Source: Clostridia bacterium (GTDB lineage Bacteria > Bacillota > Clostridia > Oscillospirales > CAG-272). Taken from it: 64,000 nucleotides of DNA. The stretch is taken from positions 20,971 through 84,970 of the forward strand of contig JAGAVJ010000050.1 of NCBI GenBank assembly GCA_017942005.1, given 5' to 3'. Every line of letters starts with the position of its first letter. Within the stretch, counting starts at the first letter, position 1. Below, piece by piece: positions 9,315 through 18,194 of this stretch. A program made the translations under genes and the position numbers. The notes under the pieces were generated by a model. It saw only the letters and a program-made list of their open reading frames with translations, made no database searches and was not told the DNA's origin.

Positions 9315-11201
9315 TTAGCTTCTTGCGTCGGAGTTGACGGTAATGCCGTCGATGACCTTCTGCGCATCTGAGACAAGCTTTGCTGCTGCGTCGCGCAGGA
9401 CGTAGAACTCGCCTTCTCCGTTGATGGTCATGAAGCAGCGGCGTGTGGAATATGCATAGAACTTGTACTCGGTCTCAATACCGGAGGTGGTCGTGACCTT
9501 CATTGTGGTGATGCACTTGGCTGCATCTGTGGAGGTGTCCTCCGTATAGTCCTCAATTTCGACCGAAAGCATCGACTTGTAAAGCTGACGGAAGTTCTGT
9601 GTATCGAGGACTTTGCCGGTGTTTTGCTCTGTGACAACGAGCGCCTGTCCCTCACCCTCCAGACGGAAGTCTGCGGCAAACGGCGTCTCATCTGCTTCAC
9701 CGCCGGAAATTTCAATGCGCGAGACATTGTTGATGTTCATCTGGAAGACCGGACGGTCGATAAAATCGATGATGTCGTAGGAAAGCCACGGATAGGAGGA
9801 AGCGTCAATGACAGAAATGATATCAAACAGCCAAGAGTAGACATAATACTGACCTTCCTCTGTCATGGAGGAGAACCACAGCTCATTTGTGACGGTATAG
9901 CCGGCGTTGGGATCGGTATAATCAAACGAGAGTATGGTTTCCGGCTGTGCCAGATCGTAATTGATAAAGGCAGCAAGCTGTTCCTCTGTCAGTTCTTCTT
10001 CATTGATACCGGAACCAAGAACGTTGTACTCCAGTACCGCGTTTCCGGTAAAGGAAGTGAACGATTGCAGCATTGCGTCATAGTTGACGCTGGATGGGGT
10101 ATAACCGCCTTCCGGGTACACCATCTGCCAAATCGAGTTGGAAGCGTTCTGTACCCGTTCTGCATCGGTGAGATAGTTGACATGCAGGAACGGATCACCG
10201 TTTTTATACATCTGGAAGTTGGTCACAGTATAATAGCTGTTTGCGGAAACGGGATATGCCAGCACTGCGGTCATCAGCGATTTGACGTCGGCGAGCAGGG
10301 TAGATGCAAGCGTTGCGTCCAGCACATAAACGGCGGGACGGTCTTCGTAGCTGCAATAAAAGCCTGCGCCTGTCGGAATCGGATTGCCGATATATACGGT
10401 GTGCGTGACGCCGCGGGTGGTCGTCAGCGTATAGTATGCGGGGGTGTCTTCCTCTGCCAATCCGTACTCGTGCATGTCTTCACAGTTTTCGGTGACACGC
10501 GTCATCGACAGGGTATAACCGGAGGAGACAACAAGCGAGGACAGCTTTTCCTTATCGTAGGAAGCGTTTTCTGCATCTTTGATCACAAAGTTGTCGGAGG
10601 AATCGCGGTAGAAGGTATAGGTGCCGAATTCGTTGTGCACTTCTACCGACTGGATGTCTGCCTTTTCAATATGGTTGAACATCAAAATACGGTTCTGAGA
10701 GCCGATGACCTCACATTTGCCGTTGTTTAAAAGGTTGGTGTACTCCATCTCGGTCATGTTGCCTGCCTGCACCTGTTCCGCAAGCCAGGTGTTGATGGGC
10801 GGCGGCTCTGCCGTGCCGTCTTCTTTTGCAAGCATCGGCTTTAAGACTGCGTAATACAGTACAATACCGATAACAGCGACGACTGCAAGAATGGGAATGA
10901 GCCGTTTTTTCTTTGCGATATCCGAAACGGCTTTTGCCTTTTCAGCTGCGGCTTTGTCTTCTTCTGTTTCCTGGAAGGTGGAGAGCGTATCTGCAATGGA
11001 GTCCATTGAGTCCTCTTCCTTTCCTTCAATGCCGAATCGGATATAGTCTTCCTCCAGCTGCCGCAGTTCTTCTTCGTCAGTATTGGTATTGGCAGAGGAA
11101 TCGGCGGATGCGGATGGTTTTTCCGCGGCGGTATCCGTTTGCGCGGACGCTGCGGGGGTTGTGTTGTTCTCCGACGAGTCGGAGGTCATAAATAACATCA
11201 T
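9315..11201 (-). CDS. DUF4340 domain membrane protein (ABC exporter accessory)
   Basis: 628 residues from the ATG at 11201, chosen because AGGAG lies nine bases upstream and the ATG overlaps the GldG-like stop codon (ATGA). The first ~95 residues are acidic and Ser/Thr/Ala-rich, presumably cytoplasmic. One membrane helix follows (about 100-119), then a ~500-residue extracytoplasmic part with DUF4340 repeats (for example YTLTTTRGVTHTVYIGNP). DUF4340 proteins are routinely the last gene of ABC-2/GldG exporter operons; the cargo is unknown. The acidic N-terminal extension is long and may be a contact site. Confidence 0.88.
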   Translation of the reverse strand: MMLFMTSDSSENNTTPAASAQTDTAAEKPSASADSSANTNTDEEELRQLEEDYIRFGIEGKEEDSMDSIADTLSTFQETEEDKAAAEKAKAVSDIAKKKRLIPILAVVAVIGIVLYYAVLKPMLAKEDGTAEPPPINTWLAEQVQAGNMTEMEYTNLLNNGKCEVIGSQNRILMFNHIEKADIQSVEVHNEFGTYTFYRDSSDNFVIKDAENASYDKEKLSSLVVSSGYTLSMTRVTENCEDMHEYGLAEEDTPAYYTLTTTRGVTHTVYIGNPIPTGAGFYCSYEDRPAVYVLDATLASTLLADVKSLMTAVLAYPVSANSYYTVTNFQMYKNGDPFLHVNYLTDAERVQNASNSIWQMVYPEGGYTPSSVNYDAMLQSFTSFTGNAVLEYNVLGSGINEEELTEEQLAAFINYDLAQPETILSFDYTDPNAGYTVTNELWFSSMTEEGQYYVYSWLFDIISVIDASSYPWLSYDIIDFIDRPVFQMNINNVSRIEISGGEADETPFAADFRLEGEGQALVVTEQNTGKVLDTQNFRQLYKSMLSVEIEDYTEDTSTDAAKCITTMKVTTTSGIETEYKFYAYSTRRCFMTINGEGEFYVLRDAAAKLVSDAQKVIDGITVNSDARS

Positions 11202-12733
11202 AGGTGCTTTCTCCTGATATATACATAGGAACCCAGTACAAGCATGATGATCGGCACCACAGCAACCAGTGCAATGGTCCAACCGTTTGCCTGTGCGGTG
11301 GAAATGGACAGTCCGATATCATCAAGAACCTTGAAATCAATATCGACCGGCACGGTATCCTTACCGAAGGCGCGCATTGCAGCAAAGAGGATATCGGAAT
11401 TGCCGTACTGTCTTTGTGCCATATAGGTCGATGCGGCAAAGTCTGCGGAGGAGCATGCAAGCACATAGGAATAGCACTGCTCATTGTCGACATAACGGGT
11501 TTCGCGCGAGAGGGTCATCAAATCAAACTGACCGCGCACGGGTTCTCCCTTGCCGTCTGCGGGATAGGCTTCTGCGGATTTTGTGGTGGTCAAAACGGAG
11601 GAAACATAACGGCTGTCGCGGTTCTCGAAGACCTGATAGATCGGGCATGCGTTCTTCACAATGGTCAGCGGGACAGAGGGAAGCTCACGCAGACTGGTAT
11701 GCAGCGATGCGCCCAGACCTTCTGTCGGCAGGGTAGCAATAATGGTCTGGCCATCGACAGAAGACGATGACGATGTATCCTTCAGCGTTGCTTCGCCGTA
11801 CTGGATACCCCATTCCAAAAGGTAGGTTTCAAGCTCAGACAACTTTCCGGCGCTGTCTGCGTTCATAAAGACCATCAGGTTGCCGGACGAGCCATCGTCC
11901 TTAATTTCAAGAAAATCGTCGATGACGGAAATTTCGTTGATCAATCCGTCGTCATTGTCGCCGATATAATCGTAGAGCGGATTGTTGATGATGACGACCT
12001 TTGCATACTCCGGAAGCTGACCGGGGGCAAGGGTATCATTCCCCTTCTGCAAGTCAAGGTTCATGACTTCAAAGCCTGCGGAATCAAAGAGCGCCTGCAT
12101 TGCAGATGCATCCGATTCTCCATGCCCGGACAGGAAGACAGCGACGGGATTGTATTCCCCTGCCAGCTGTAAGAATGCGGAGACAAACTTTAACTCTCCG
12201 TTGAAGGCAAACAGATTGCCTGTGGATTCTGCGGTGACGAAGAATGCTGCCTGCGCATATTTTTTATAGTTTCCGGTATTGGAGCTTGCCACGATGACGT
12301 CGGTGGTTTTGACGGTATCGGCGGCGGTTGTGGTATACTGCTCCGCCAAAGTCGGATATGTGATGATATCGATATAATCAATGGAAATGAGGGACGGATA
12401 CTTTGATTCGAGACGGCGCGCAAAGGTATAAATCATTTTGGTGGTTTCGGTGTTTTCCAGCGTATCATAGGGTGCACAGAAAATGATATCGTAATGCAGC
12501 GGCACAACGTCATTTTCATGTGTAGTCATAAGGTCTGTGATGATATCGTCGCATGCATCGGAAATGGAATACAAGTCTTTGCTTGTCATATCTACGTACA
12601 GCGACAGCGTCTGCGTCAATGCGGTGACAACGACATTGAGTGCGATGACCGCCGCAATTACAGCAGCGGTAAACAAAACTGCTACAGAGCCATATTTGAA
12701 TTTTCTGCTCTGGGCGACTGACTGCTTATTCAT
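11198..12733 (-). CDS. GldG-like ABC transporter auxiliary protein
   Basis: 511 residues. Two membrane helices, near the N-terminus (about 14-36) and the C-terminus (about 485-505), bracket a large extracytoplasmic domain of the ABC_transp_aux/GldG type, including VFLSGHGESDA and the hydrophobic VVIINNPLYDYIGD strand. In Bacteroidetes GldG partners GldA/GldF; in Clostridia homologues occur with an ATPase, permease and DUF4340 protein as here, with unknown substrate. It is separated from the upstream permease by 370 bases holding a repeat copy, and overlaps the downstream gene by 4 bp. Confidence 0.88.
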   Translation of the reverse strand: MNKQSVAQSRKFKYGSVAVLFTAAVIAAVIALNVVVTALTQTLSLYVDMTSKDLYSISDACDDIITDLMTTHENDVVPLHYDIIFCAPYDTLENTETTKMIYTFARRLESKYPSLISIDYIDIITYPTLAEQYTTTAADTVKTTDVIVASSNTGNYKKYAQAAFFVTAESTGNLFAFNGELKFVSAFLQLAGEYNPVAVFLSGHGESDASAMQALFDSAGFEVMNLDLQKGNDTLAPGQLPEYAKVVIINNPLYDYIGDNDDGLINEISVIDDFLEIKDDGSSGNLMVFMNADSAGKLSELETYLLEWGIQYGEATLKDTSSSSSVDGQTIIATLPTEGLGASLHTSLRELPSVPLTIVKNACPIYQVFENRDSRYVSSVLTTTKSAEAYPADGKGEPVRGQFDLMTLSRETRYVDNEQCYSYVLACSSADFAASTYMAQRQYGNSDILFAAMRAFGKDTVPVDIDFKVLDDIGLSISTAQANGWTIALVAVVPIIMLVLGSYVYIRRKHL

Positions 12734-12837
12734 ATCGGGTGGTAGTTCCTTTCGATCATTATTGTCATCCGAGGTTCCATCGGATGGTGGGGAGGTTTGG
12801 AATCCGGTACGGTATCGGTTCTTATGAAACTATGTTT

Positions 12838-13070
12838 TCTTAACGTGAGTTTGATGGATTTATGGGGAAAACTTTTTTGAAAAAAAGATTTTCCCCATCC
12901 CCCTTTCAAAAAACTTTCATTAGATAAAACAACAAAAAAGTTTGTATGTTTTTTGCCATATTTGCACAATATATTGTCGGGTTATTCGTTTGAAAGTTTT
13001 TGGGGGATGCCCAAGCGGCGGGGATTTTTTTCATAAAATCCCTAAGAGCGCGCACCCATCGAACTTACGT
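12838..13070. repeat. Dispersed hairpin repeat inside the ABC exporter operon
   Basis: The outer ends are clear here: AACGTGAGTTTGATGG at 12841 and its inverted counterpart CCATCGAACTTACGTT near 13051-13066. Inside are the hairpin GGGGAAAACTTTT/AAGATTTTCCCC (about 12863-12897), an AT-rich core, and the type-B right end AAAGTTTTTGGGGGATGCCC with AAGCGGCGGGG followed by a GGGATTTT/AAAATCCC hairpin. It separates the permease and GldG genes, which elsewhere are adjacent. Confidence 0.85.
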
Positions 13071-13104
13071 TTTCTTACGAAAAAACGTTTTCTTACGAAA
13101 ACCG

Positions 13105-13818
13105 TCAGTTCCAGCGGCGGTTTTCATAGACGCGAACCGTTAAGAAGATAAATACGAACATGATCGATGCATAATAGAGCAGTGACGCAATGTTCAAAAT
13201 TCCATATGTGAAATCATAGAAGCGGGAGAAAATGGATATCCAGGAAAGGACGACGCGCACCGGCGCCGAACCAATATAGGAATTGGCAAAGCTGATGAAC
13301 AGAAGCGCTGCAATGACAGCAATGGTCATGATGGCAGCGACAAACTGATTCTCTGTCAATGCCGAGATAAACATACCGATGGCGACAAACGCGCCGCCGA
13401 TGAGCAGAATACCGACAATGTTGCCGAGGATGGTAGCTAAGTTGATATCCTCACAGTAAATCATATACGGGATGAGGTTGCAGACGGTGGCTGCTAAGAA
13501 GGTACCGGCAAACATGGTGTATGCGGCAAAGAATTTTGCACCGACCATATCGGTCAGGCTAATGGGAGCTGTGAGCAGCAGCTGCTCTGTTTTCTGTTTG
13601 CGTTCCTCTGCAAACAGCTTCATGGTCAGAAGCGGAATCAGGATGATGAACAAAAACAGCAGCGTCAAAAAATAGCTGGAAATATCACTGGTGCTGCCTG
13701 CCTGTAGTGTCAGATAGGAAAACAGCGCACCGTTTGCCAAAAAGAAAATCGCGATGAAAATAAAGCCGATGGGAGACGTAAAATACGCCTGCATCTCTCT
13801 TTTATAGATTGCTGACAT
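13105..13818 (-). CDS. ABC-2 type permease (GldF-like)
   Basis: 237 residues with six predicted membrane segments and the EERKQKTEQLLLTAPIS motif just after the second one, typical of ABC-2 exporter permeases of the GldF/NosY group. It should form the membrane channel driven by the ATPase encoded 26 bases upstream. AAGGG precedes the ATG. Downstream the operon continues to GldG-like and DUF4340 genes across the inserted repeat. Confidence 0.92.
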   Translation of the reverse strand: MSAIYKREMQAYFTSPIGFIFIAIFFLANGALFSYLTLQAGSTSDISSYFLTLLFLFIILIPLLTMKLFAEERKQKTEQLLLTAPISLTDMVGAKFFAAYTMFAGTFLAATVCNLIPYMIYCEDINLATILGNIVGILLIGGAFVAIGMFISALTENQFVAAIMTIAVIAALLFISFANSYIGSAPVRVVLSWISIFSRFYDFTYGILNIASLLYYASIMFVFIFLTVRVYENRRWN

Positions 13819-13843
13819 AGCATTATGACCCTTTCTGTGCGTA

Positions 13844-14827
13844 TTATCGTGCTATAATATTGCTTTTGACGACGCCGCGTTTTTTCTTGCGTTCGTCGTT
13901 TTTATCAAGCAGTGCTAAGAAGACGTCTTCCAGATTGGTGCTCATGGTTTCCTCACCAATCATAGGCCAGCCATGCTCTGCAAGCGCAAAGAACAGCGGG
14001 CGGCGGATATCTACACCGGGATCGCTTTCAATTAAGTATGCATTGGAATCCGCTTCTCTGGCGCCTAAGCACTCGCAGTAGGAAATTCCTTCCTTCTTCT
14101 TTAAAGTATCGAGAATTTCTTCCTTCGGACCGACAATTTTGACGCAGAGGCGGCGGAAGCCTTCGACAACACGGGAGATTTCCTCGGTTTTTTCATTGGC
14201 GATCAGCTTGCCCTTGTTGATGACCACAATGCGTTCACAGATGGCGGAAACCTCCGGGAGAATATGGGTGGACAGGATGACGGTGTGGTTTTTGCCGAGG
14301 GTGCGGATAAGGTTTCGGATTTCGACAATCTGTTTTGGGTCAAGACCGACCGTCGGCTCGTCAAAGATGATGACCTTCGGGTTGCCGACCAGCGCCTGCG
14401 CAATGCCGACACGCTGCTTATATCCCTTGGATAAGTTGCGGATGAGACGCTTGTACACCTCTGTGATGCGGACGACCTCACAGATTTCAAGCAGGTGCTT
14501 TCTGCGGTTGAGCTTACAGCCTTTTAAATCATAGATAAAGTTTAAATATTCCTCGACGGTCATATCGAGATAGAGCGGCGGCTGCTCCGGAAGAAATCCG
14601 ATGCGCTTTTTTGCTTCCAGCGGATTTTCGAGGATGTTGATGCCGTCGATTGTCGCTGTGCCGGAGGTAGAGGACAAATAGCCGGTGAGCATATTCATGG
14701 TGGTGGATTTGCCTGCACCGTTCGGTCCGAGGAAGCCGACGATTTCACCTTCCTTGACTTCAAAGCTGATATTGTCCACGGCACGGATGTCGCCGTATGT
14801 TTTTACCAGATTCTCAATTTTAATCAT
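13844..14827 (-). CDS. ABC transporter ATPase (GldA-like)
   Basis: 327 residues from the ATG at 14827, which has AGGAA about 10 bases upstream; an in-frame extension to 14959 runs through the hairpins of the leader and has no ribosome site. Walker A is GPNGAGKST, the signature region LSKGYKQRVGIAQAL, Walker B VIIFDEPTVGLD, and the H-loop STHILPE. The C-terminal ~90 residues form the extra domain seen in ABC-2 ATPases. First gene of the exporter operon. Confidence 0.95.
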   Translation of the reverse strand: MIKIENLVKTYGDIRAVDNISFEVKEGEIVGFLGPNGAGKSTTMNMLTGYLSSTSGTATIDGINILENPLEAKKRIGFLPEQPPLYLDMTVEEYLNFIYDLKGCKLNRRKHLLEICEVVRITEVYKRLIRNLSKGYKQRVGIAQALVGNPKVIIFDEPTVGLDPKQIVEIRNLIRTLGKNHTVILSTHILPEVSAICERIVVINKGKLIANEKTEEISRVVEGFRRLCVKIVGPKEEILDTLKKKEGISYCECLGAREADSNAYLIESDPGVDIRRPLFFALAEHGWPMIGEETMSTNLEDVFLALLDKNDERKKKRGVVKSNIIAR

Positions 14828-15100
14828 GGATGTGGTTCCTTTCTTTATGGAAATAACCGCGACATGATGTTCCCCGCCTATTCGGCGGCGGGGAACATCC
14901 CAGTCTTTCAGCAGGAGATAAAAATCTCCTGCTGAAATTCTAAGGGGCGAATGCCCCAAGTCGCTTGTTGAATGACGGGGCGTTGCCCCTTATTTAACAC
15001 CATAGTATACAGTTGTCACAAGTATACCATATTTATATGAACAGTTCATGAACACAGACGCGGCGTCGGGATGAAAAAACGGAATTTCCCGCATTTTCGT
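14828..15100. promoter_or_regulatory. Palindrome-rich leader of the ABC exporter operon
   Basis: Upstream of the ATPase gene are three palindromes: GTTCCCCGCC with GGCGGGGAAC (14868-14897), TTTCAGCAGGAGAT with ATCTCCTGCTGAAA (about 14908-14939), and GGGGCGAATGCCCC plus GGGGCGTTGCCCC (about 14943-14992). None ends in a clear U-run in the direction of the operon. TATAC motifs (15003-15030) may be promoter or operator parts, but I could not assign a full promoter. Confidence 0.5.
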
Positions 15101-15189
15101 GAAATTCCCGTCTGCTGTCACGGTGTATTCACAAAAACGACACGGGAAAAGCCGCCCGCAGCGGAAATTGGCTGTGGGTGGCTTTGATA

Positions 15190-15726
15190 TTACGGCTCAT
15201 CTTTGTGTTTTTCTTCATATGCTTGTCCATGGAGAAGGTTTGACATGCCGGTATATGCATTATTTAATTTTTCCGGTATAAAACAGTAAAAGATAAGGTA
15301 TCGAAAGGTGAGGTTGTCAAGGTCGTCACATCCGGACCCGAGCGGACGGAAATTTAACGGTTCTTTGTCGCTGTAATGATATTGGAAAAAAATCCACGAG
15401 TCTCCTGCCATTTGACAATTAAACTGTATACCGTTTTTTAAATAGAACTCATACCGTCCGGTGACAAACCCCATAATTCTGGGGTTTGTCACCGGATAAT
15501 ACAGCGCTGTTTGATTGAGCGTCTGAAGCAGAAGCTGTCGCTGCTCTGCGTTTAATATAATTGGCGTGTCACTGTAAATGGACGAGAATTCGATTCTCAA
15601 AATATCGTCTTCCGTTAAATCGGCAAACAGCATTTTCGGTGAAAAATACCATATTTGAAACAGTAACAGCGTCGTAAGAATCAAGATTGCGATGAAACGC
15701 GGCTTATGTTTTTTCAGAGGGAACAC
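15190..15726 (-). CDS. Hypothetical protein with one N-terminal membrane helix
   Basis: 178 residues. A basic start (KKHKPR) and one hydrophobic segment (about 11-28) suggest an N-in membrane anchor or uncleaved signal; the rest (acidic, aromatic-rich) would face outside. No family recognised. A strong promoter at 15803-15831 drives it, divergent from the rimP operon. A large terminator is not evident, although the region after it is inverted-repeat rich. Confidence 0.75.
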   Translation of the reverse strand: MFPLKKHKPRFIAILILTTLLLFQIWYFSPKMLFADLTEDDILRIEFSSIYSDTPIILNAEQRQLLLQTLNQTALYYPVTNPRIMGFVTGRYEFYLKNGIQFNCQMAGDSWIFFQYHYSDKEPLNFRPLGSGCDDLDNLTFRYLIFYCFIPEKLNNAYTGMSNLLHGQAYEEKHKDEP

Positions 15727-15802
15727 GTTAATCTGCGACTCCTTTTATAGAAAAACTTTCAGCGGGAAATGAAGTCCTTCAATTTCATCTTATTTAATTT
15801 TC

Positions 15803-15831
15803 ATTATATAGTATATTTTTCAAAAAGTCAA
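15803..15831 (-). promoter_or_regulatory. Promoter of the 15190-15726 gene
   Basis: Minus strand: TTGACT (15826-15831), 17-bp spacer, TATAAT (15803-15808). Confidence 0.85.
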
Positions 15832-15995
15832 GCAAAAACCGAAAAATAATTGCGTTTTCGCACAATCCACAAAAACGAGCGTAATTATATATATAAAAAC
15901 AGCCGGTATTTGTGCAATGCGACATGGCAGTAAGTTACAAAAATAACCGATATGTTCCGGCAAAATTTTGTGAATTATAATTTTCATGGAATCCC

Positions 15996-16024
15996 TTGCG
16001 AAACAGGATCATTTGTGGTATACT
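15996..16024 (+). promoter_or_regulatory. Promoter of the rimP-nusA-infB operon
   Basis: TTGCGA (15996-16001), 17-bp spacer, TATACT (16019-16024). It leaves a leader of about 260 bases before rimP. Confidence 0.75.
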
Positions 16025-16051
16025 ATATAACATAGAATGATGTATGATAGG

Positions 16052-16085
16052 AGAGTGGGTTTGTGCCTGCTCTCTTTGTTTTTCA
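16052..16085 (+). terminator. Attenuator-like hairpin in the rimP leader
   Basis: GAGAGTGGG pairs with CCTGCTCTC (nine pairs including two G-U) around a six-base loop, followed by TTTGTTTTT. The position, about 25 bases after the predicted start, fits an attenuator. Leader hairpins before rimP/nusA are known in several bacteria, where NusA may autoregulate; here that role is inferred. Confidence 0.6.
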
Positions 16086-16090
16086 AGTTT

Positions 16091-16266
16091 ATAGGCAATT
16101 GTAAAACTCCGTTTTACAATTGGTTTCATCGGACTGACGCAGTCCGATGGCTCCCTTTGGTCGCTTTAAAGGTGTCTTTTTTTGGCGGGAGACCCGCCAA
16201 AGCGACGCATTTATTGATATATTACCCTGCGGGTAATATAAAATTGTGACTTTTACAATCGCCTAT
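16091..16266 (+). repeat. Nested multi-hairpin element in the rimP leader
   Basis: A 176-base segment is bounded by the 16-base inverted repeat ATAGGCAATTGTAAAA (16091-16106) and TTTTACAATCGCCTAT (16251-16266, one mismatch, G-U in RNA). Inside are four perfect hairpins: 16096-16122 (11 bp), 16127-16149 (10 bp, loop ACG), 16182-16200 (TTGGCGGG/CCCGCCAA, within an outer GTCGCTTT/AAAGCGAC stem 16160-16206) and 16218-16240 (10 bp, loop TGC). The left boundary arm can pair with either the first hairpin or the far end. No protein-coding content. Confidence 0.8.
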
Positions 16267-16291
16267 TTTAAGTTTAAAATATGAGGTAATT

Positions 16292-16783
16292 ATGGCAAAT
16301 GATAAGCGCAATGTCCGCAATGTGGCGGGCGTCGTGTGGGATTTGATAGAACCCATTGCAGAGGAGCTTGGATATGTCATCTGGGATGTGGAATTTGTCC
16401 GCGAGGGGTCGGAATGGTATCTGCGCATCACCATTGATTCCGACAACGGCATTTCCATTGATGACTGTGAGCGGCTGCACCGCGCCATTGACGCACCGTT
16501 GGACGAAGCGGATCCGATAGAACAGGCATACCATCTGGAGGTTTCTTCTCCCGGCATTGAGCGGGTTCTCAAATATCCGTGGCACTTTTCCGTATTTGTC
16601 GGAGAGGACATTGCCGTAAAGCTGTATGCGCCGCTGCCGGAAGCCGGAAACGTCAAGCAGCTGCGTGGGATTTTAGAAGCATATGACGAAGATGAGGATG
16701 TGCTGCATCTGCGCACTGGAGAAACACGGATTGATCTTCCGCGTGCCAAGGCGGCGGCAGTGCATGCGGCATTTGATTTTTAA
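16292..16783 (+). CDS. rimP: Ribosome maturation factor RimP
   Basis: 163 residues, normal length. RimP helps assemble the 30S subunit. The N-terminal alpha/beta domain includes GYVIWDVEFVREGSEWYLRI and the IDDCERLHRAID segment; the SPGIERVLK motif ends that domain, and an SH3-like C-terminal domain follows. GAGG lies six bases before the ATG. First gene of the transcription/translation operon. Confidence 0.95.
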   Translation: MANDKRNVRNVAGVVWDLIEPIAEELGYVIWDVEFVREGSEWYLRITIDSDNGISIDDCERLHRAIDAPLDEADPIEQAYHLEVSSPGIERVLKYPWHFSVFVGEDIAVKLYAPLPEAGNVKQLRGILEAYDEDEDVLHLRTGETRIDLPRAKAAAVHAAFDF

Positions 16784-16833
16784 ACGTGCATAGACAGTAT
16801 TGAAGGAAATATGGAAAGGAACAATATAAAACA

Positions 16834-17862
16834 ATGAACAAGGAATTTTTCGCGGCACTCGACCTGCTTGAAAAGGAACGGGGAATCCCGAAAGAATACA
16901 TGATAGAAAAGGTAGAGGCGGCGCTGATTACGGCGTTTAAACGGGAACATGCCGGCGGCACCAATGTCCGCGTGATCATCGATGAATCCAGGCAGGAGGT
17001 TCGCGTCTACGAATCCAAGACGGTCGTAGAAGAGGTTACCGATCCTGCAACGGAAATCACGCTGGAAGAAGCGCATCAGCACTCCAAGCGGCTTGGTATC
17101 GGTGATGTCTGTGAAATTGAGCAGAAAACAAAGGCGTTCGGCCGTATTTCCGCACAGACCGCGAAGCAGGTGATTGTACAGGGAATCCGGGAAGCAGAGC
17201 GCGGCAAGATGATCAAGGAATACGAAAGCAAGCAGGATGAAATCATTACAGCGACTGTAGAACGTGTCGATGCAAATACAGGCAATGTCATTGTAGATAC
17301 CGGTACCAGCCACGCGACCCTGCTTGCCGCTGAACAGATTCCGGGAGAAACCTTTACGCCGGACACACAGATCAAGGTTCTGGTTACAGAAGTCAAAAAG
17401 GAAGCGAAGGGACCGCTTGTCACGCTTTCCCGCGTACATCCCGGTCTTGTCAGGCGGCTGTTTGAACTGGAAGTTCCGGAAATCAAAGATGGCATCGTCA
17501 TCATTCAAAATTTGATTCGTGAACCCGGTTCCCGCTCCAAGATGTCCGTTTCCGCAACCGATGAAAATGTCGATCCCATCGGCGCCTGCGTCGGCAATAA
17601 AGGTCTGCGTATCAATAAAATCGTAGAAGAACTGCATGGAGAGCGCATTGATATCGTCAAGTTTTCCGAAGACCCTGCGGAATATGTCCGTGCAGCGCTT
17701 GCGCCGGCAACCGTATCCAGTGTGGAAATTGTAGAGGGAGAACGTGCAGCACGTGTCATTGTTGCTCCCGACCAGCTTTCTCTTGCTATTGGTAAGGAAG
17801 GGCAGAATGCACGGCTTGCCGCAAAGCTGACCGGTTATAAGATTGACATCAAGACCAACTGA
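16834..17862 (+). CDS. nusA: Transcription termination/antitermination factor NusA
   Basis: 342 residues, the short Firmicute form: N-terminal RNA polymerase-binding domain, S1 domain (about 135-200), KH1 and KH2 (GACVGNKGLRINKIVEEL and LAIGKEGQNARLAAKLTG), without the acidic repeats of proteobacterial NusA. It modulates pausing and intrinsic termination. It lies 50 bases after rimP and before rnpM, the standard order. Confidence 0.97.
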   Translation: MNKEFFAALDLLEKERGIPKEYMIEKVEAALITAFKREHAGGTNVRVIIDESRQEVRVYESKTVVEEVTDPATEITLEEAHQHSKRLGIGDVCEIEQKTKAFGRISAQTAKQVIVQGIREAERGKMIKEYESKQDEIITATVERVDANTGNVIVDTGTSHATLLAAEQIPGETFTPDTQIKVLVTEVKKEAKGPLVTLSRVHPGLVRRLFELEVPEIKDGIVIIQNLIREPGSRSKMSVSATDENVDPIGACVGNKGLRINKIVEELHGERIDIVKFSEDPAEYVRAALAPATVSSVEIVEGERAARVIVAPDQLSLAIGKEGQNARLAAKLTGYKIDIKTN

Positions 17863-17888
17863 TAGAAGACATAGATACAGGATAGAAA

Positions 17889-18194
17889 GTGCGGTGTAGC
17901 ATGTCAGGAACAACAAAACAGAAAGAAAAACCGAAAAAGAAGATGCCTGAACGCAAATGCGTCGGATGCGGCGAGCGAAAGACCAAAATGGAGCTTGTAC
18001 GTGTACTGCGCACACCGGAGGGTGAAATCTGCATCGACCGTACCGGAAAGAAATCCGGCCGCGGCGCATATCTCTGCCGCGATGCGGCGTGTCTTGCAAA
18101 AGCGGTGAAGGCAAACCGTTTACAGACGGCGCTCAGCTGTGAAATTCCGGACAGTATCATCGCCGCAATCGAAAAGGAGTTGGTTCAGCCGTGA
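17889..18194 (+). CDS. rnpM: RNase P modulator RnpM (YlxR)
   Basis: About 101 residues from GTG (17889, AGGA six bases upstream) or 97 from the ATG at 17901, which lacks a good ribosome site. The YlxR fold is recognised by RKCVGCGERKTKMELVRVLR and GRGAYLCRDAAC; the basic N-terminal tail (KQKEKPKKK) fits an RNA-binding role. In B. subtilis YlxR/RnpM binds RNase P RNA and modulates it. It overlaps the next gene by 4 bp. Confidence 0.93.
   Translation: MRCSMSGTTKQKEKPKKKMPERKCVGCGERKTKMELVRVLRTPEGEICIDRTGKKSGRGAYLCRDAACLAKAVKANRLQTALSCEIPDSIIAAIEKELVQP

Noticed and set aside
14868..14992. Riboswitch before the ABC exporter operon
   Set aside because: The palindromes are clear but match no known riboswitch core and have no expression platform I could define, so they are listed only as palindromes.
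16780..18114. 444-codon open frame antisense to nusA
   Set aside because: It is the complement of clear nusA and rnpM coding sequence; Phe/Leu/Cys-rich composition is typical of antisense frames.
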